Under the pieces are notes generated by a model. The model did no database searches. It was given only the letters and a program-made list of their open reading frames with translations, and was not told the origin of the DNA. This document shows, in pieces, positions 28,648-43,584 of a stretch of DNA of 64,000 nt. Source of the stretch: Archegozetes longisetosus (taxonomy: Eukaryota; Arthropoda; Arachnida; Sarcoptiformes; Trhypochthoniidae); NCBI GenBank assembly GCA_018873245.2, contig JAEMBT020000005.1, forward strand, positions 938,001-1,002,000, written 5' to 3'. Numbering within the stretch: the stretch's first letter is position 1; each line of letters starts with the position of its first letter. Made by a program: the position numbers and the translations under genes.

Positions 28648-31600
28648 AACTGCAAAAAATGCGTAACATTAACACTCGAAATCAACATATTATCTCAGAT
28701 TGCATAATAAGGCACTTAAGCATTTTTGATAATTATCTTTTAAATTGCATAAATAAGGGGTATTTAGTATGTCATTAAATTAAAACTTATGCTCCAATTA
28801 AATTGTGCTAACTCAACAAAAATCATTTGACCTAAAAAGCTATAAATTTATAAGAAAAAATTGAACCCTTTTTTCATTTGTTTATTTTATAAATGTAATC
28901 AAATATTGAACTTAGAGCCTTATTATCGATTAGGCAAACAATATTCGTAAAAAATTGTTTTATTCAATTTTTTTCAATTTAAGACTAATTGAATAACAAA
29001 TAAGTATGAAATATAAAGGATAGAACTCCGAAGCTTTTAAAAAGTATTTTGAACGGAAATGCTTCGATTGTACGAATAACTGATGAGAAAATGCCTACAA
29101 ATATAATAGGAAAAAATGATGTGCCATTAAATTATGCCATAAATTATTGAGTGATAAATTGAAAGTCAGCGTGAATATAGAGAATATATTAGATGTTTTG
29201 CAGCAAAATAAATTTATATATTCCCTCTTCTGGAGTGTAACCTAAAACTTATTGCTAGATATTGAAACAATGCATACCATGCATATCAGTCACCGAAAGA
29301 CTAAGCAATTTGTGATATAGTACACGAATTGCACATTCAGTATGTCTCACATTTAACTGCTTTTTAGGCTGAAAAAGCAACTCCAAAACAATACCCTTTC
29401 GTTTAGTCTCTCTATCAGCTCATTATAAGTTTTCGCTTTTTGAACACTAGATATTTTCTCGTCCTTCAACTACAATTTGTCATCAGACACATAGCAGAAA
29501 ACAAAACCAAACGGAACAATAAGATCTTACCGAAACAAACATAATGGATATGTTTATACAGAAGAGTAGTGTAATCAAACTTAAGTTACATAACACACAC
29601 TAAGAGAGAATAGAAGAAACTGTAGTGCCTTACGATGTCAATAAACTTCGCACAAGACAAGCATTTTGTATAAGATAATATACCAAACGAAAGAGCAAGG
29701 AAATTACTTTCCAGATCAAGACCAAGGAATTATATTATATCTTCGCTTTAATTTGATAATTGTTCATTTTTGACGTTCAATTTGAAACCTAAACTCAGTT
29801 TGAAATGTGAATGACTGAAGCCTTAGACCCCATCCCATTCATTTGAGACTATCTTTTCAAATACAACTACAATTTATTTGATTGAGTGCTCCAATTTATC
29901 CGATTGGAAACCGATTCTCAACTTTGAGTCAGACATAAAGATCAGAATTGATTCGAAAACTAATCGAAGTCATATTATCTTTCAATAAACAGTTAGCCTT
30001 TTGAATGAGAGAAAGCATTCAAATCTAAAAGGAAATAAATGGAACAAATACTCATGACAACCAAACCAATTTAGTTCAATATCTTTAAAAGGTTTCTCTA
30101 AGATTTGTTGCTTCAGGATTAGATAAAAAGCATAGACTATTGTTAGTAAAAGATTAGCTCTAAATGTGTGCCTGTCTTACCCAACTTATTGCGATTAAGC
30201 CTTATTTCATTTGTTTGACTTTCATTGGAAAGCGGACTTATAGGAATGCTGTGGTTATTATTTATATTAAGATGCGTTTGACGATTGCCCATTTTTTGCA
30301 CGATTTATATCAGTTGTGTGACAATTATTCAAATATTGCTTCAAATCAATTCAATTTAAGGTGATTGCACAATAATTACAACTTTATGCAAGAATACGGA
30401 CTCGACCTTCAAATAAGTGGAAGAGTGGCACACATTCACCACTGCATTACATGCTATGTCGTAAATAAAATATATTTTTTCAACTAAATGATCCAAATTT
30501 AAACACTCAACGAATAACAACTAATTTTGAAAACAGTTAACTATTTCCACTACTTTTCCTTCTGATACACAAAAATAACTTTGTTCTCAAATTTTTTTTG
30601 AGTAAATGAAAATGAATTTTTGTTTATGAAAAAAACTTGTATTCTTAAGACTGATCAACGGATAACCACCATTTGATGACTTGAGGCGTATCTTCAGCTG
30701 TAAAAACATTAAATGTTTAATTCGAAACTAGTGAAGCACAGAATGTTGCCCAAAAGGAATGTAATGTGGAGATCCATTATAAAAGACTTAAATCCATTTT
30801 GAAAGAAGTTTATGAACGCCTTAACAAAAACAGGTGTAATACAAACGTCTGGATTGAAAGTAACAAAACATAAGAACAAATCTCAAACAAAACATAAATA
30901 GAAAGTTTTAGATCACCAAAAACATTGTATTGTACAAGAATAGACACATCAGATTATGTTTTGGTTAGTTTGGTGGCAAATATTTTTTGGACGGTATAAC
31001 TGCATAAACAAAAAAGAGCCAATTTTCACATAAGCCAGCTCTGAATGTTGAGTTGCATCTAAAAGGCATCTGAAAGGCGTGACTGACAAAGCGAGTTACC
31101 AACTCATAAGCTGACTAGTTGTGAGTGATATCACTTTTGGAGGCCAACAACTTTCAAACAGAATAAGAGTGGCTCTGATCCTGCCTTCAGCTCATTTCAA
31201 CTTTAAAGACAACTAACGTTTCTAAGCATAAAAACCATTTAATACTAACGATTCTCAACGATAGTATCACTTGATAATCAAGTTCAGTACGACCTCAAAC
31301 AGAAGAGATGGCATAAGAAATATTTAGCACTTTCCTCAAACTTACATTTTTCAAAACTTAATTTATTCAAAACGTCAATAGCAGCGTATTCTGTTCATAC
31401 CAAAATTCAGCTCAAGCCAAATTATTATTTTTTCCAAAAATATTCATTTCAAAAACAGATAAATCAGTAATACTTGAAAACATTGAGCTTTAAATAAGTA
31501 TTTGATTTGGCAATGTGCTTATTAACAATAGGTTCCTCAAAGTGAAACCTATCGGGCAAAAATTTGTGCCAAACAAGTTGTCGCAATTATATTTTAAGCA

Positions 31601-34600
31601 AAACATCAAGTCAAATTGTGTCCTTAATCCAATTTTCTCCTATTTATGTGCATTTAAATGTTCAAAACAACTATCATTTTTGTTAAGATTTGAATTTCCA
31701 CCTCATTGTGTAGGATATGAACAATTGACAGTTGAAAATATGCGAAAGGAAACAGAGGGAGGAATCAAACGGTGCACTCTATGGGGGTTTCGATTCTTCT
31801 ATTCATGGTAATCAAGAGTTGCTTTATCTCAATAAAAATATGCCGTTTATTTACCAAATCTATTCCACCCCTGAATGCATTTGGTTAAGTTTGCGAAATT
31901 TTATGCTTTGATCAATTGACTAAACATCGTAAACGATGGGTATTACCATACAATAAATTAGTTCCATAACAATAATTCAAACTGTTCAAAACCATAACAT
32001 CTAACAGTACTTTTTACAGCTTAGTATCAAATTTTAAAAATTATTCACATTTTTTGAAATAGTTATCAAAACTTGAGAAATGCATTCATCAAAATAATAA
32101 ATAAGAAACTTATGAGTCCTTTTCTGATGACTAAGTGTAAAAATTGCAACCAAGTAGTGGCGGTAGGGTATCGTCTTTCAGATGCAATCCCATTCATTTA
32201 ATGGTTTGATGCCATTTGAAACCAACAGTTTTTAGTTTTTCGGTTTGCAGATCGAACTCAGTAACTCTTGCAACAAATGGTTGGTTTGGAGACAAATTGT
32301 CAGTAGTTACCAAACAGTAGTACTTAAAACTTGAAACAACTCGACAAACATTTTTATAGGAACAGTTTGTTTTACTTCAATTTCAATAACTTATAAGGTT
32401 TTAAGACAATCATTTAAGACTAGTTCAATGCAAAACTATAAATTTGGTTCATCAGGTGTTCAATTAAAATACAATTTATAAACAAATTGTGACTCAAGTG
32501 AAAAAAATCACAACTTTTTGTATGACTTCTGATTTTTCTGGTCTTTTCAGTTTGTTTGACTTATATAAAGTTTAGTGTAAGCAAATGATTATATGCCCTT
32601 TCGTTCAATTTGGTTTGGCCGAATTGCATTTGCCTGATTGCCACTTCTCCGAATTTATAAACAGGCCAATAAATCTATAAGCTTCTAGTATCAAAAAATA
32701 CAGATATTCAATTTCTTTAAAAGAGATCTTTGGTACAGCGCATCCATAATATTTAGGATAACCTAAAGAGAGCGCAGCCCCACTAAGCATTCTCAAAGCA
32801 TTGAAAAATGCAAATTTTTGATCAAGTCCTCAAGTTTGTGTTTAGGTTTATGCAATGATAAATTAACTTAAAACCATCGTACGTGCCATTAGCCCTAAAC
32901 TCTCATATTGAGTGCAATTTTTCTTAATATTATACATCGATCAGATGCCGCTTATAAATAGCTGATTAAAGTATCAAAATATAAAATGCTTTAACTGCTT
33001 TATCTCAGTTTAGTGGCTATGGCACATACAGTATAAAGCAATAAAATGACTCAATTTCAGTTACAACTTGCAGCTACTCACACAAAAAAGCAAATCAAAT
33101 TTAGTTTCATTATAATAAACTCTACAGTTAAGTTCACCTACACATAAGTTCGGGGAAATCACATTTGGTCAAATGAAAATTTGGGAAATAGACAATTTGC
33201 GAAAGCAAATTCGACCAATACAAATGACTTAAGCAAATAAATACGTAGCTTTTTATGTTTACATCAACACTTAAGACATTGACTAGATGTTGAAGCGGAA
33301 AAAGTGACAAATAATTAAATTACAGCAAAACCAAAGTAATAGGAATTAAAAATACCGTAATTAAGATAAAGAATAGAGGATTCATTATCTAAGCCAAACA
33401 ATTTAAATGCTTGAAAAATAAACAAATCTCACAGTAACTCATTTGTGTTAAGCACTTAGATTAAGACAGAAAAATTTAGTTTGAAACTAAGCTAAAAATA
33501 CTTGACTAAAATTTAAGTCCAATTCAAGTCAAGTATCCAAAAGATTGAAAAAGCAGTTCCACATTTTATAAGATTTGACCTCTAAATAAACTAATGTGTA
33601 GTAAACTATTGTTTCAGTCGTCAGTTGGTGTTAAATATAACGAAAAAGTAATGAACAACGAATGGAAATGAAATTTTGACTGAAAAAAGCAAATAAAATG
33701 TGTTTATCTTGGCTGAGAATATGGTGCACTTTGCCTGATTCGATTTTGCACCCAACCCTTTCACTAATCTTTGTATAACTTTAGCGCATGCATTCGTCTT
33801 CAGTTTAATGGATTGCCTCTCATGATAATGCAATTTTTTTGATGCATAAATAGGTATATAACATTTGGATAATCCTTTTCTTCCTAACTTGCTATGATCT
33901 GCTGGGCTGTCAGCAAATACATCGATTGGTAAAATCAATGAACTTCTGGTTAGATAACAGACGTTGCATTATTAAAGCTAAGTTCTACTGTATATAAGAA
34001 TAGACTATAAGAGTGTCCATGTCTTAACGTGTTGTGCGAATGAGTGGATATGAAAGACGAGAGTCATATCCCGTCTTCATTTGAAGCAAAAGGAATACAA
34101 CAAAAAACAATCAAATAATGAAGTGATGCGAACAAAAAGAATTATCAAACTTATTGAATCAATTTGTTCCATATGAATGAAGTAAATTGTCATCTCGTAT
34201 CTGACTGCACCACATTAATCTCAATAAAATAAACACATAGCATTGAAAATGTGTAAATTATGGCATATCGTAGTTGACTCGCACGTTGGCAGTTAGGATA
34301 ATCAGATTACAACACTATTTATATATCTTAAACTGCAACTCACATTAAATCGAAAATTGATTTTTGATCGCGACTCAGTAACATTTAATATAAAAGCATC
34401 AAAATTACAGATGAAGCGCAAAACTGTAGAGTAGGTTTTTAAATAAAAATATCTATAAATATTTATAAATGAAGGGACAGTAATAAAATCAAATCAATTA
34501 TTTGAAAGTCATAAAAATCATTGATAGCTAATAATTTTACGAAAAATAAATTAGATTTTGCGTTACGTAACCAAAAGCAAGAGATCTGTAGAATAGTGAT

Positions 34601-37600
34601 CGTCATTATTTCAAATCTAATGGGTATTCAAATGTGAAAACAGAACTTTCATTGCAATTTTTTGCATGAAATATGGTTCAATTTTCTAATTTGATCTCCA
34701 ATATAACTTTAAAATATTGAAATGGATGAGCCATTATGTTGAACCAAATAAAAATGATTTCATACCAACTATAAGGGAAAAGTATGAAAGCATGAACCTC
34801 AAAAATACATTCACATAATAAATAATACTGTCATGAGAGCGACTGATCCCTAAGTAAACCAAAATACAAAGCAATTGGGTCTCAGATAAAAGAGAGCATA
34901 TTTGACAGACCATCAAACAAGGATAGGATGGGGGTTCTATTTAACTATGATTAAGTACTGCCTTATACTTCATATTTATATTATTCAATTTAATATAAGG
35001 CTCTGATGCTGTCCTCAGTGAACAAAATGTGGACAAACTAAAAGATGATGCAGTTTGATGCATCGAATCAAGTAAAAAATACCGATCTAATGCATTCACA
35101 CTTAATCCCCTGAAAAAGTGATATAAGCTAGACAATGTCTTCTCTTAATAATCAGACCAAAATATTGAACATTTACTAATTGTTAAAAACTGATCAATTG
35201 GCAAACGAAGTATTTTCAAGCACAGAACTAGTATAATTATACAATTGAAGCTTTGACTGCAGAAGAAGCCTCATCTCTATCTCTAAATATCGAAGGAGCT
35301 TATTAAAGCACTAGTGTGCTTAATGTGTTGTATTTAGCGCCCGAGTCATTCAATATTTTTTTGAATCTGAGCCTCAAGTTTAAGATTATGAGCATAAGAT
35401 GTATTGAACACTACTCTTAAAATTGAAAGGTAGAGATTATTAAGAGTCTAGAACTAATCTAGCTTTTCATATCTTTTAGTTTCACTTAAGTACAGTTTGA
35501 TACGAGAGTTTGTGCACTAATAATCATTCGTATATGTAAATCACTCATATATATATATATTATTTTTGTTTTTATACTGTTAAAAATTTTCGCGAAAAGA
35601 CTTATCTCCATATTATTTTACCATTAGTTAAGAGTTCAAAAATTAACTGAAATCTAAACTTAAATGAATGTCTTAATGTATACGTTTTGATGTTTTAGTC
35701 ACAAGCGTAAGGCTCAGATTCAAAAAACAAAATTATTCGATTAATGAATGAGGCTGAATGACATACTCAATAGTGAATATGATTTTTTGGTTTAGGTTTT
35801 ATCGTTATTAACAAGTTATGATATTTGAAAGCAGAGAAGAGGCGGTGGAAGTTTCAGTTTGAAATATAAATAGTTCATTTTAAAAATAGTTAAATCGATG
35901 TTTATTAAGTTAGGAACTAACTCAAACGTGGCATTCATACAAGGCTTCAATTAACCAGAAATAAATTTTGTTTCATATAAAGCGATCAACACAGCTAATG
36001 AACGTTATTCATGTCTAATAAATTAACCGACACTAAAAGGTTGTGATTCTGAAAAAGCTATCGATCACAAACTAAGTATGAATATGAAAGTTAAAAATAG
36101 CTGCTATTTGACCAAACAATATATTGAACAAAACTATAAGTTGCAACTCAAAAATTGAATCTACTTTGAGCTGTTTATCTTTCAGTCAAATGGACTAAAA
36201 CAGTATATTACAAAACATTTTTCAATTTCAAGGATAAGGAATGCTCTGAGAATTTCCTTAAAGAAAGCCGTTTCAAGAAACATGTTCTTCAGCTCTTATC
36301 TCAAAAATGATAAAGAAGTGCGGAATATTGCATTTGATAACATTTTGCCATTTCATACATCAAAAAGGCTTAGAATCGCAATCATTTCGTCTAACTTATT
36401 AGGATAATTTGACTCGGCTTTAAGTGACAAAAATAGCAGATATTAAAGAATGCAATTTTCCGCAATCCATTAATCAATACTATCGAAAAGAATTTGTTCC
36501 TCTTCGAGCAAGTAACAATCAAAATAAAGTACTCGTTCGCGAAACATTTTAATGGCCAGTAATGATCATTTTTGGAGATAATGAGTCAAACAATTTGTTG
36601 CAATCATTCAAACAATTAGTTATAAGCTGAGCATAATCTAAGAGATGAAATGAGTCTGAGAAAACGTCTTTATTCAAAAAAGTCATATCTTTTAAATTGC
36701 ACAAAATAAAATGAATGCCATAAATCTTTTCCTGCTTATTTTGTGCATACGACACACCCGTGAAAAAGCTAATAAATAAATAGGAATTAAATGACTTGAG
36801 GGACATTAAGTCAGCAAATAAAAAGTAATGAACTAAAAAGAAATTTGAAAACAGTTGACATTTGGGTTCACGTATAGTCCGAAAGGCACGAAAAGGTGGT
36901 TATATCAAAAATTGAGCGCAAGATAAGACTCATGAGATTACAAAGAGTGTAATAGCAATAAAATTGAAAATAAAGTACAGTTTTGCTATTGATTACGATG
37001 TTTTATCTATGAAACATACTGTCTCACACTATCCGTATTTGAGTGATTCTCACATTATTAGGAGATGGACTATTTTTGTCACAACCTTTTCAATATGAAA
37101 ACTGATCTTTTTGTCAGAGTATCATGCACGGCTATTATATTCAGACCTAACAAGTTTCAACCTTAGATTTTTGTTTAATAATATTTTCAATTTTCTTTAC
37201 AAAAGCAGTATAATAGACTTTATGAGTAAATCTCATCTTAAATATATTTCAATTTTATGAGTTGAAGAGCCTTAGAAATTTGTAAGATCGTGTATGAAGT
37301 AGAAAACAGTTGCTAATTGCAACACAAGTGCAAAAATAGGTTTCTATATTTACTGATCAAAGTCTAATCAAATTTGAATGTTTGCAAATATTCAGACATT
37401 TGTCAGAACATCTGAAAGTATATTTGTTAATCAATATTTATGAATCATTTGCAATGTTTTGAACTAAATTTATAAAGTTACTACTGAACTGACAGATCCT
37501 TTGCTGTTAAAAAATAATTATTGATCTGAAATCTTTAACAATAGTCTATGTATTCACATACGAGAACGACTTGCAATCATTTGCATATAATACAAAAATG

Positions 37601-40419
37601 ATTAGATTAATGGACAAATTGAAACTGCAAGTACTTAATGACGAAACTAAATTTATTATTTATGAATGTATTGCTTCATACCTGCAAAACTTAATATAAG
37701 TCTCAATTTTGCCCATTTTTATCAATTGATTGAATCGACAAACTTTAAATATATCGCTAGTAGTCACTAATCGATAACACTGTCGTGTAATAAATCATTT
37801 TGATGCCTAATTATTAAATTGATAATTAAAATCAAGTTTCGAGCCCCTAAACCATGAATTTGAATGAAATGGTTATTATAAAGTGATTAGCAATAGCTTT
37901 ATTGCAAGTCAAACAGTTTCAGACCATCAGCAACGAAGTAATAATAAGTAATTTATAAGTGAAATCATTTGAGAAGTACAATGCAAGCTAATAGATGGTC
38001 GAAACGTCATAAATCAGTTCAAACCAACAAAGAGCTTACTTACAGTCTCTGATTAATCCTTATTTTTTACTTGTGATTTAATGAACGTTAACTATAAGTT
38101 AATGTTCTTAAAACCAGTGATCGTTTTTGGTGCAAAGTCTTATCTCTATGGAAACACTTGGATTAAAATGAACAAAGTGACCCAATCTCATGTCACACAT
38201 ATTATTAAATTATTGTCTCGCTTGCATTCAAATAATTATTTATTCATAGCATCGTACATCAAATAAACCAAACCTTTAACATTGTAGTAGTCTTTGTGTT
38301 GTTTAATATCAACAATTGTTGATTAATAGTGAGAAAGCATTCATACATTTGATGACTCAATGCATGCAATCCTGTTATCAATTTATTTATGGAAAACAAA
38401 CATCGAAGTGGGGGAGAAACTAATTTAATTGAAAAAATACCAAACTGTTTAATACAACCATTTGAGAGTTGAAGTGAAAACGGAAGACTAACGCCAGGTT
38501 TCAATTGCACAATAGGTAAAGTTCACTTAAAGTCATCTAATTATGTGATACTAAATTCAGTTCAGAACTGATTACGTTATCAGTAGTTTACTCAATGAAT
38601 GTCTCAAACCTCTAACAAACCTCTAACTAGCTCATTTAAAACACGATAACACAACTAATGATTATTTCAATAAAAATCACACCTTTCGTCATAAAATCAC
38701 CGAAAAACTCAAATTCCATTTATTTGCAAACATTTCGTTTCATTTGTTCTCTGTTTTCGAAATATATTTAATAAAAATCATTAGAAGAGATCATTGACTT
38801 TAATATGACTTCATGTCAAATACCAATCATTTATTTCTATTTCATTTGATAATACTTTAAAAGCTAATGATTTTTCGTTTTCAGAGCTTTCCAAACATTA
38901 ACTAATTGTTGTTTCAATCGTTTGTCAAATATCAACAAATTATTGGTTCAGCTCTTGTTTTAAATAAAAAATCGTTACTTCACTTCAAATGTTATGAAAA
39001 AATTGATCGAAAAGAGGATAAATAAACATTTGCTTTTTAAACATTATTTAAAAAATAAAAAATATCAGTTCATTCAAATAAAAACTACTGAAACTTGTTT
39101 TTATAGTAAAACTCATTTTTTTATTAATGTTCTTATTGATCTTTTAAACCGACTTAAGGTAAAAGTTTTCCTTCACTTAGATTTTGAAATTAATGAAATG
39201 CCACAAGTATTGCATTTGCTATAAATTAATTGAGCAAAAAATTGAGAAAAAAGCTTAAGAAAAATACAAGAAATGAGGACGTGATATGACATGTCGTCCC
39301 ACTCTTTCATTGACTTTTGGAGGAAATAATTGATCAAATTGTTATTAAGTAATAGAATATGAAATAGATTCTTACCATTTAATACAATTTAAACACAAAT
39401 TAAAGATATTTTCAGATTTGATTCAATGATCACTCAAATCAGTAATAAAATTGATATTCGAATAGATGTTGAACTCATTGACCACTTCGATTATAAATAA
39501 AAAGACTAATTGCTAAACAAAATTGATTTAGTGAGAAATGCCATTACTTCAGTTATTTCAACTGATTTGTTAAACAGAATGAGTCATATATCACACAATC
39601 GTTAAGTCAAGACATTTATGACTAATAATTAGAAGTCAGTTCACAATCAGCGCAATCCCAACAACACTAATATTCAGTTTTGATATTTTTTCGCCTTTCA
39701 ATACAAACGAGTCACAGATATCTGTATTCAAACGCAAAGTAAGAGCTCTTTTCTCAAAGCCACTCCTTATGTAATAACTCGGGACCACATCTGCAACACA
39801 GTCAGGAATCGTGAGCATCTATAAGTTTTTATTTTCCAGAGTTTTCACTATATTAATACAATTAACAAATATAACTAATCTTAAAACTTAATTAAAGAAT
39901 ACACGAAAACTAATTTTTATCTAAAGACTATGATTTAGTGATTGTCTACAATCTAAATTTGGTTTTTGATAAATGTGTTTAGCTGTATCTACAAAACACA
40001 TAGAGTCTTATGCTATTTCGTATTATTCATAGCGACATCTAATGCACATAAATTGAAACACGCTTTGATTTGAAACATGTGTTGAAGCATTCTTCAATTT
40101 TATACTTTTAAGTTTGACTCAGTTATCAAGATCAAGTAATTATTTAATCAAGATAAATTTAGTTTAATTCATTTCGGTAAATGTATATGATAATAAGAAT
40201 AGAAACAAGTTGTAGTAAAGCTTTTAGATTACTTATTAATTTGAATGATATATAGAGCAAAATCTATATTTAATTTGGATATGTATGAAATGAGTGATTA
40301 ATCAATATTTTTCGTTCATTTTATGGATTGCTATATATTCGATAATTAATAGTTATTGGTTAATTTGATTGTATCGATATTTAATAATTATATTGTTATA
40401 GGCAGAATAAATATTTTAA
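28648..40419. other. 12-kb AT-rich region without a supported gene
   Basis: Between the starts of NUMB (minus) and TOMM20 (plus). The open frames present (for example 30164-30364, 31515-31811, 33621-33938, 36549-36806) are short, low in complexity, and show no splice-linked continuation or family resemblance. A short (AT)n run lies at about 35548-35561. No tRNA or box C/D RNA was found. It may be regulatory sequence or contain 5' UTR exons of NUMB; nothing in the sequence proves either. Confidence 0.45.
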
Positions 40420-41115
40420 ATGATTTCAAAAACCACATTTGGTTTTGCGGCCGCAGGTCTGGTCGGTGTTGTAGCCTATTGTCTGTATTTTGACCGTAAA
40501 CGAAGAAGTGATCCGCAATTCAGACAAAAATTAAAAGAAAGTGAGTCGAGTTTTATTTATTTTGAGTTAACAAATAATTATATTTTGATAATTGAAATGA
40601 TGTTTTTATCAAAAAGGGAGAGCAAAAGCATTAAAGAGACGCGAAACGACACAAAATACTTCCATTCAATTACCAGATTTGAGGGACTACGAAGCTGTTC
40701 AAAAGTTTTTCATACAAGAAGTTCAACTCGGAGAAGAATTGCTTGCAACTGGTATTTTTTCGTTTCAATTGTTATTATAAATTATTTAATGATTTGAATA
40801 ACAGGTGATATCGAGAATGGAATCGAGCACTTGAGTAATGCGGTAGCAGTTTGTGGTCAACCCCAACAACTATTACAAGTACTCCAACAAACACTACCAC
40901 CTCAAGTGTTTCATTTGTTGCTTCAAAGATTGCCAATTGTTAGTCAGGTATGTACTATTTTAATCGTTTATTTCTACAATATATAGATTCAATTTATTGG
41001 TCAGAGCATTAATTCAATTTTTGTCTCATTTTAGAAATTAGCCAAAAGTGTAAATGCAGGCAATAATGATGCGATGCCTTTGAGCGAAACCATGGCTGAA
41101 GACGACGTCGAATAA
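40420..41115 (+). CDS. TOMM20: Mitochondrial import receptor subunit TOM20
   Basis: Outer-membrane receptor of the TOM complex that recognises presequences. Exons 40420-40540, 40617-40751, 40805-40947 and 41035-41115 close in phase to 159 residues (human 145). The N-terminal membrane anchor (FGFAAAGLVGVVAYCLYF) is followed by DRKRRSDPQFRQKLKE, then LPDLRDYEAVQKFFIQEVQLGEELL, which is the TPR-like core, HLSNAVAVCGQPQQLLQVLQ and the acidic C-terminus MAEDDVE. The exon 3 end, intron 3, exon 4 and 3' flank are the source of decayed copies further right. Very secure. Confidence 0.97.
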
Positions 41116-41329
41116 TTGATTTATCTTAGCATTCATTCATTTACGAAAAATATAACTTTTTTAAATCTAATTTCATGTTCACTCCATAGAAAGATATCGA
41201 TAGAATCTTAATCTTGAAGTAGATCCAAATAATAGTTAAATAAATCCCTTTTTTCTTAAGTGATTGATTTGTTTGAATCATAATTCATAAGATTTATTGA
41301 TGAAAATATTAACTTAATTTTAATCAAAT

Positions 41330-42263
41330 AACACTGAAGTTTGAATGAAGACTGATTGATCGATTGATTACAATTATTGGGCTTGGATTGTAGTAGTCTA
41401 ATGATTTATTATGATTTAAGCGAATTAAACAGATAAATAAAAGGCATATGCGAAGCGCTCGAGTGCTTTAGGTAGCAAATTTATAGCTTTGATGATAGCA
41501 TTTTAGATGTGCAGACAGCAGAAATCTCTATCTTAAAACGCCTAAATGCTCGTGTAAATTCCAAAACCTTTGAAAGACTTGCACCAATTATAGCAAACAA
41601 ATTGGTGTAACTTTAGATGCAGATTCAAAACATTCGTAACGATAGCTCAAGAAGCGTGCGTCCAAGAAGTTGTTCCAACAAAAGATTTCAAAACAGAGAT
41701 GGTGTACGTCTTCAGACAAGTGATTAAGTATAAACATGATATTTATCATCTATGACCATGGATCAATTAAAGATGATAATCATGTTTATACTCTAATCAG
41801 TCATCTGAAGGCGTACACTATCTCTGTTTTAATATCTTTAGTTGGAACAACTATTATACAAATAAAATACTCACACTCTATCAAAGTTTTAATGCTTGCA
41901 ATATTTACTATAGAAAAACCCTCAGTTTTTTTGAATTAAAGTTAGGAATAGGGAATTCTCTAAGCAACTGTCTGCACAACCGAAGTCGTACCGCTTTGAT
42001 AAGCCTAGCCACTACCTGATCTAATTAACTTAACTAAACAGATACATTTACTATTGTATTAAGTTAGGTTGGTGTAGTTGCACAGACAAAAGTGGGTAGA
42101 ACAAGGAGACAGAAGGATAACCATAGAAAACATATACATTAGGCGACGCATATCTCAAATGCTCCAACAATTAGACAATTTTCGCGTCATTTATTTGACA
42201 GCTGAATTAAGTTGAACTAGAAACTGATTATTATTCTGAACTCATTGAATAATATATAAAACG
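41330..42263 (+). repeat. Spacer and promoter-like block of repeat unit A
   Basis: The first copy of the unit's non-coding part. Its left end resembles the block at 44190, 48265 and 63190 (TTACAGTTACTGGACTTGGA-like). Its right end (42030-42200) has the block TACATTTA.TATTG.GTTAAGTTAGGTT followed by a purine-rich stretch, shared with 45920, 48500 and 63400. A palindrome (41669-41858) interrupts it. Confidence 0.6.
41669..41858. repeat. Palindrome with about 85-base arms, copy 1
   Basis: The left arm reads GTTCCAACAAAAGATTTCAA onward and the right arm is its diverged reverse complement, ending TTAGTTGGAACAACTATT. The loop is only about ten bases (around ACCATGGATCAATT). A transcript would fold into one long hairpin. 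A related palindrome lies at 62540-62950. Confidence 0.7.
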
Positions 42264-42800
42264 ATGAGTGAGACGATTAAAATCCTACCAAAGTTATAAT
42301 AAGAGAAGTGAAAAGAATCCAAAACGCAATTCATTATACGTGACGGCAATAGCAAGTTCATATGAATTTTAAATTAGAATGAATTTTATGCTTTGGGAAA
42401 GGCTTGTTGGAAGGTCTACTGTAATAATAATAGAAACCTTAAATGTGTCATTAAATTCAAACAGTTGTTCAGTTAAGAAAAAATCGAGTAAGAATTCGTT
42501 AAAAATATATTGGTGAATTTCATATCATACCCGTTTGTTCTAGGTTTAAGAATCATTTAGTTGAATTAATTTGTATTACAGTAACTCAAATCTATATTGT
42601 TGGACATTATATTAATTTTGTTGAATTAATGTATGGTTTGTCTTATCGTTTTTTAGTTGTCATGAAAATATGATTAAAATCATTGAAAAAAACGATGGAT
42701 ACTGGTATTGATCCAATTAGTGTAGAGGTGTCTAATATTAAAGATAAAACTTATATAATTATAATAATCAAGCATCATCTTATAAATTTCAATGATGACT
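42264..42800 (+). pseudogene. Gene X family, copy A (decayed)
   Basis: Exon 1 (about 42264-42475) and exon 2 (about 42650-42800) can be aligned to copies C and D, but the frame is broken by stops and indels; for instance the ATG is followed by a near match to the family start MSDKIKL only in pieces. No exon 3 remains: copy B begins directly after. Function of the family unknown. Confidence 0.6.
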
Positions 42801-42842
42801 TAAAAACTGATTATTTTGTTGAACTCTAAATAGCACAAAACG

Positions 42843-43571
42843 ATGAGTGAGACAATAAAATTTAAGCTCTACCATAAGAGTTATGATAAGAATAGTGAAA
42901 ACAAATCAAAATGCTATTCATTACTTGTGACGGTAATAACGACTGCACATCAATTTGAAATTGGAATGGAATGCATCGCTTAGGATAGATGTATTGGAAT
43001 ATCTACTTCAACGTTAATAATATAATTAAAATGTGCCACTCGATTCAAGACAACTGTTCAGTTCGAAAAAAATTCGGTTTAGTTAACTTTAAAATATATT
43101 TATTTCTTATTATATCTATTTTTCATTTGATTAAACTATATTAAGGTCACTCAAACGCTGTTAAACCATGTATTAAATCATTAAAATTAATGTCTATCTT
43201 ATCGTTCTTTTATAGTTATGAAAATTTGGTCCAATTAATGTGGAGGTGCCTAATATTACAAGATAAAGCCACAATAATTGAGCTAATTCTGCGTAGTCTT
43301 ATAAAGTTTAAGCAGGATTTAAAAAATATGAATCTCTGAACAGACGAAGTTAAATCAAATCAAAAGTTAGAAAAGATTTAATTATTTTCATAAGTCTACA
43401 GATATACAAATTAATGAATTAACTTATCTCAATTTTGATATTTCGGTCAAATTCAAGCTATAGAAAAGGCTCTTCTAAGTTTGGAGCCATTTATGCAATA
43501 AATCGGGTATTTCGACAATCAATCGCCGACTTCATCCAATTCTCAGCTTAAGTGATTCGCCTAAAAATTAG
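42843..43571 (+). pseudogene. Gene X family, copy B (decayed)
   Basis: All three exons recognisable: exon 1 from 42843 (MSETIKFKLYHKSYDK-like), exon 2 around 43217-43345 and exon 3 around 43447-43571 ending in the family tail (SDSPKN-like, then TAG). Exon 2 has lost its first part and exon 1 has an in-frame stop where D reads GMEC-like sequence. A decayed TOMM20 tail follows immediately, as after copy G. Confidence 0.65.
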
Positions 43572-43584
43572 TGTGCTTCGCACC

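Noticed and set aside
28429-28707. Plus-strand frames over the first NUMB exons
   Set aside because: Antisense shadows of the PTB-domain exons, which are unambiguous on the minus strand.
33621-33938. 105-residue minus-strand frame in the 12-kb desert
   Set aside because: No recognisable motif, AT-driven composition, no splice or promoter support.
39636-39818. 60-residue minus-strand frame upstream of TOMM20
   Set aside because: Short, no family resemblance and no supporting signals.
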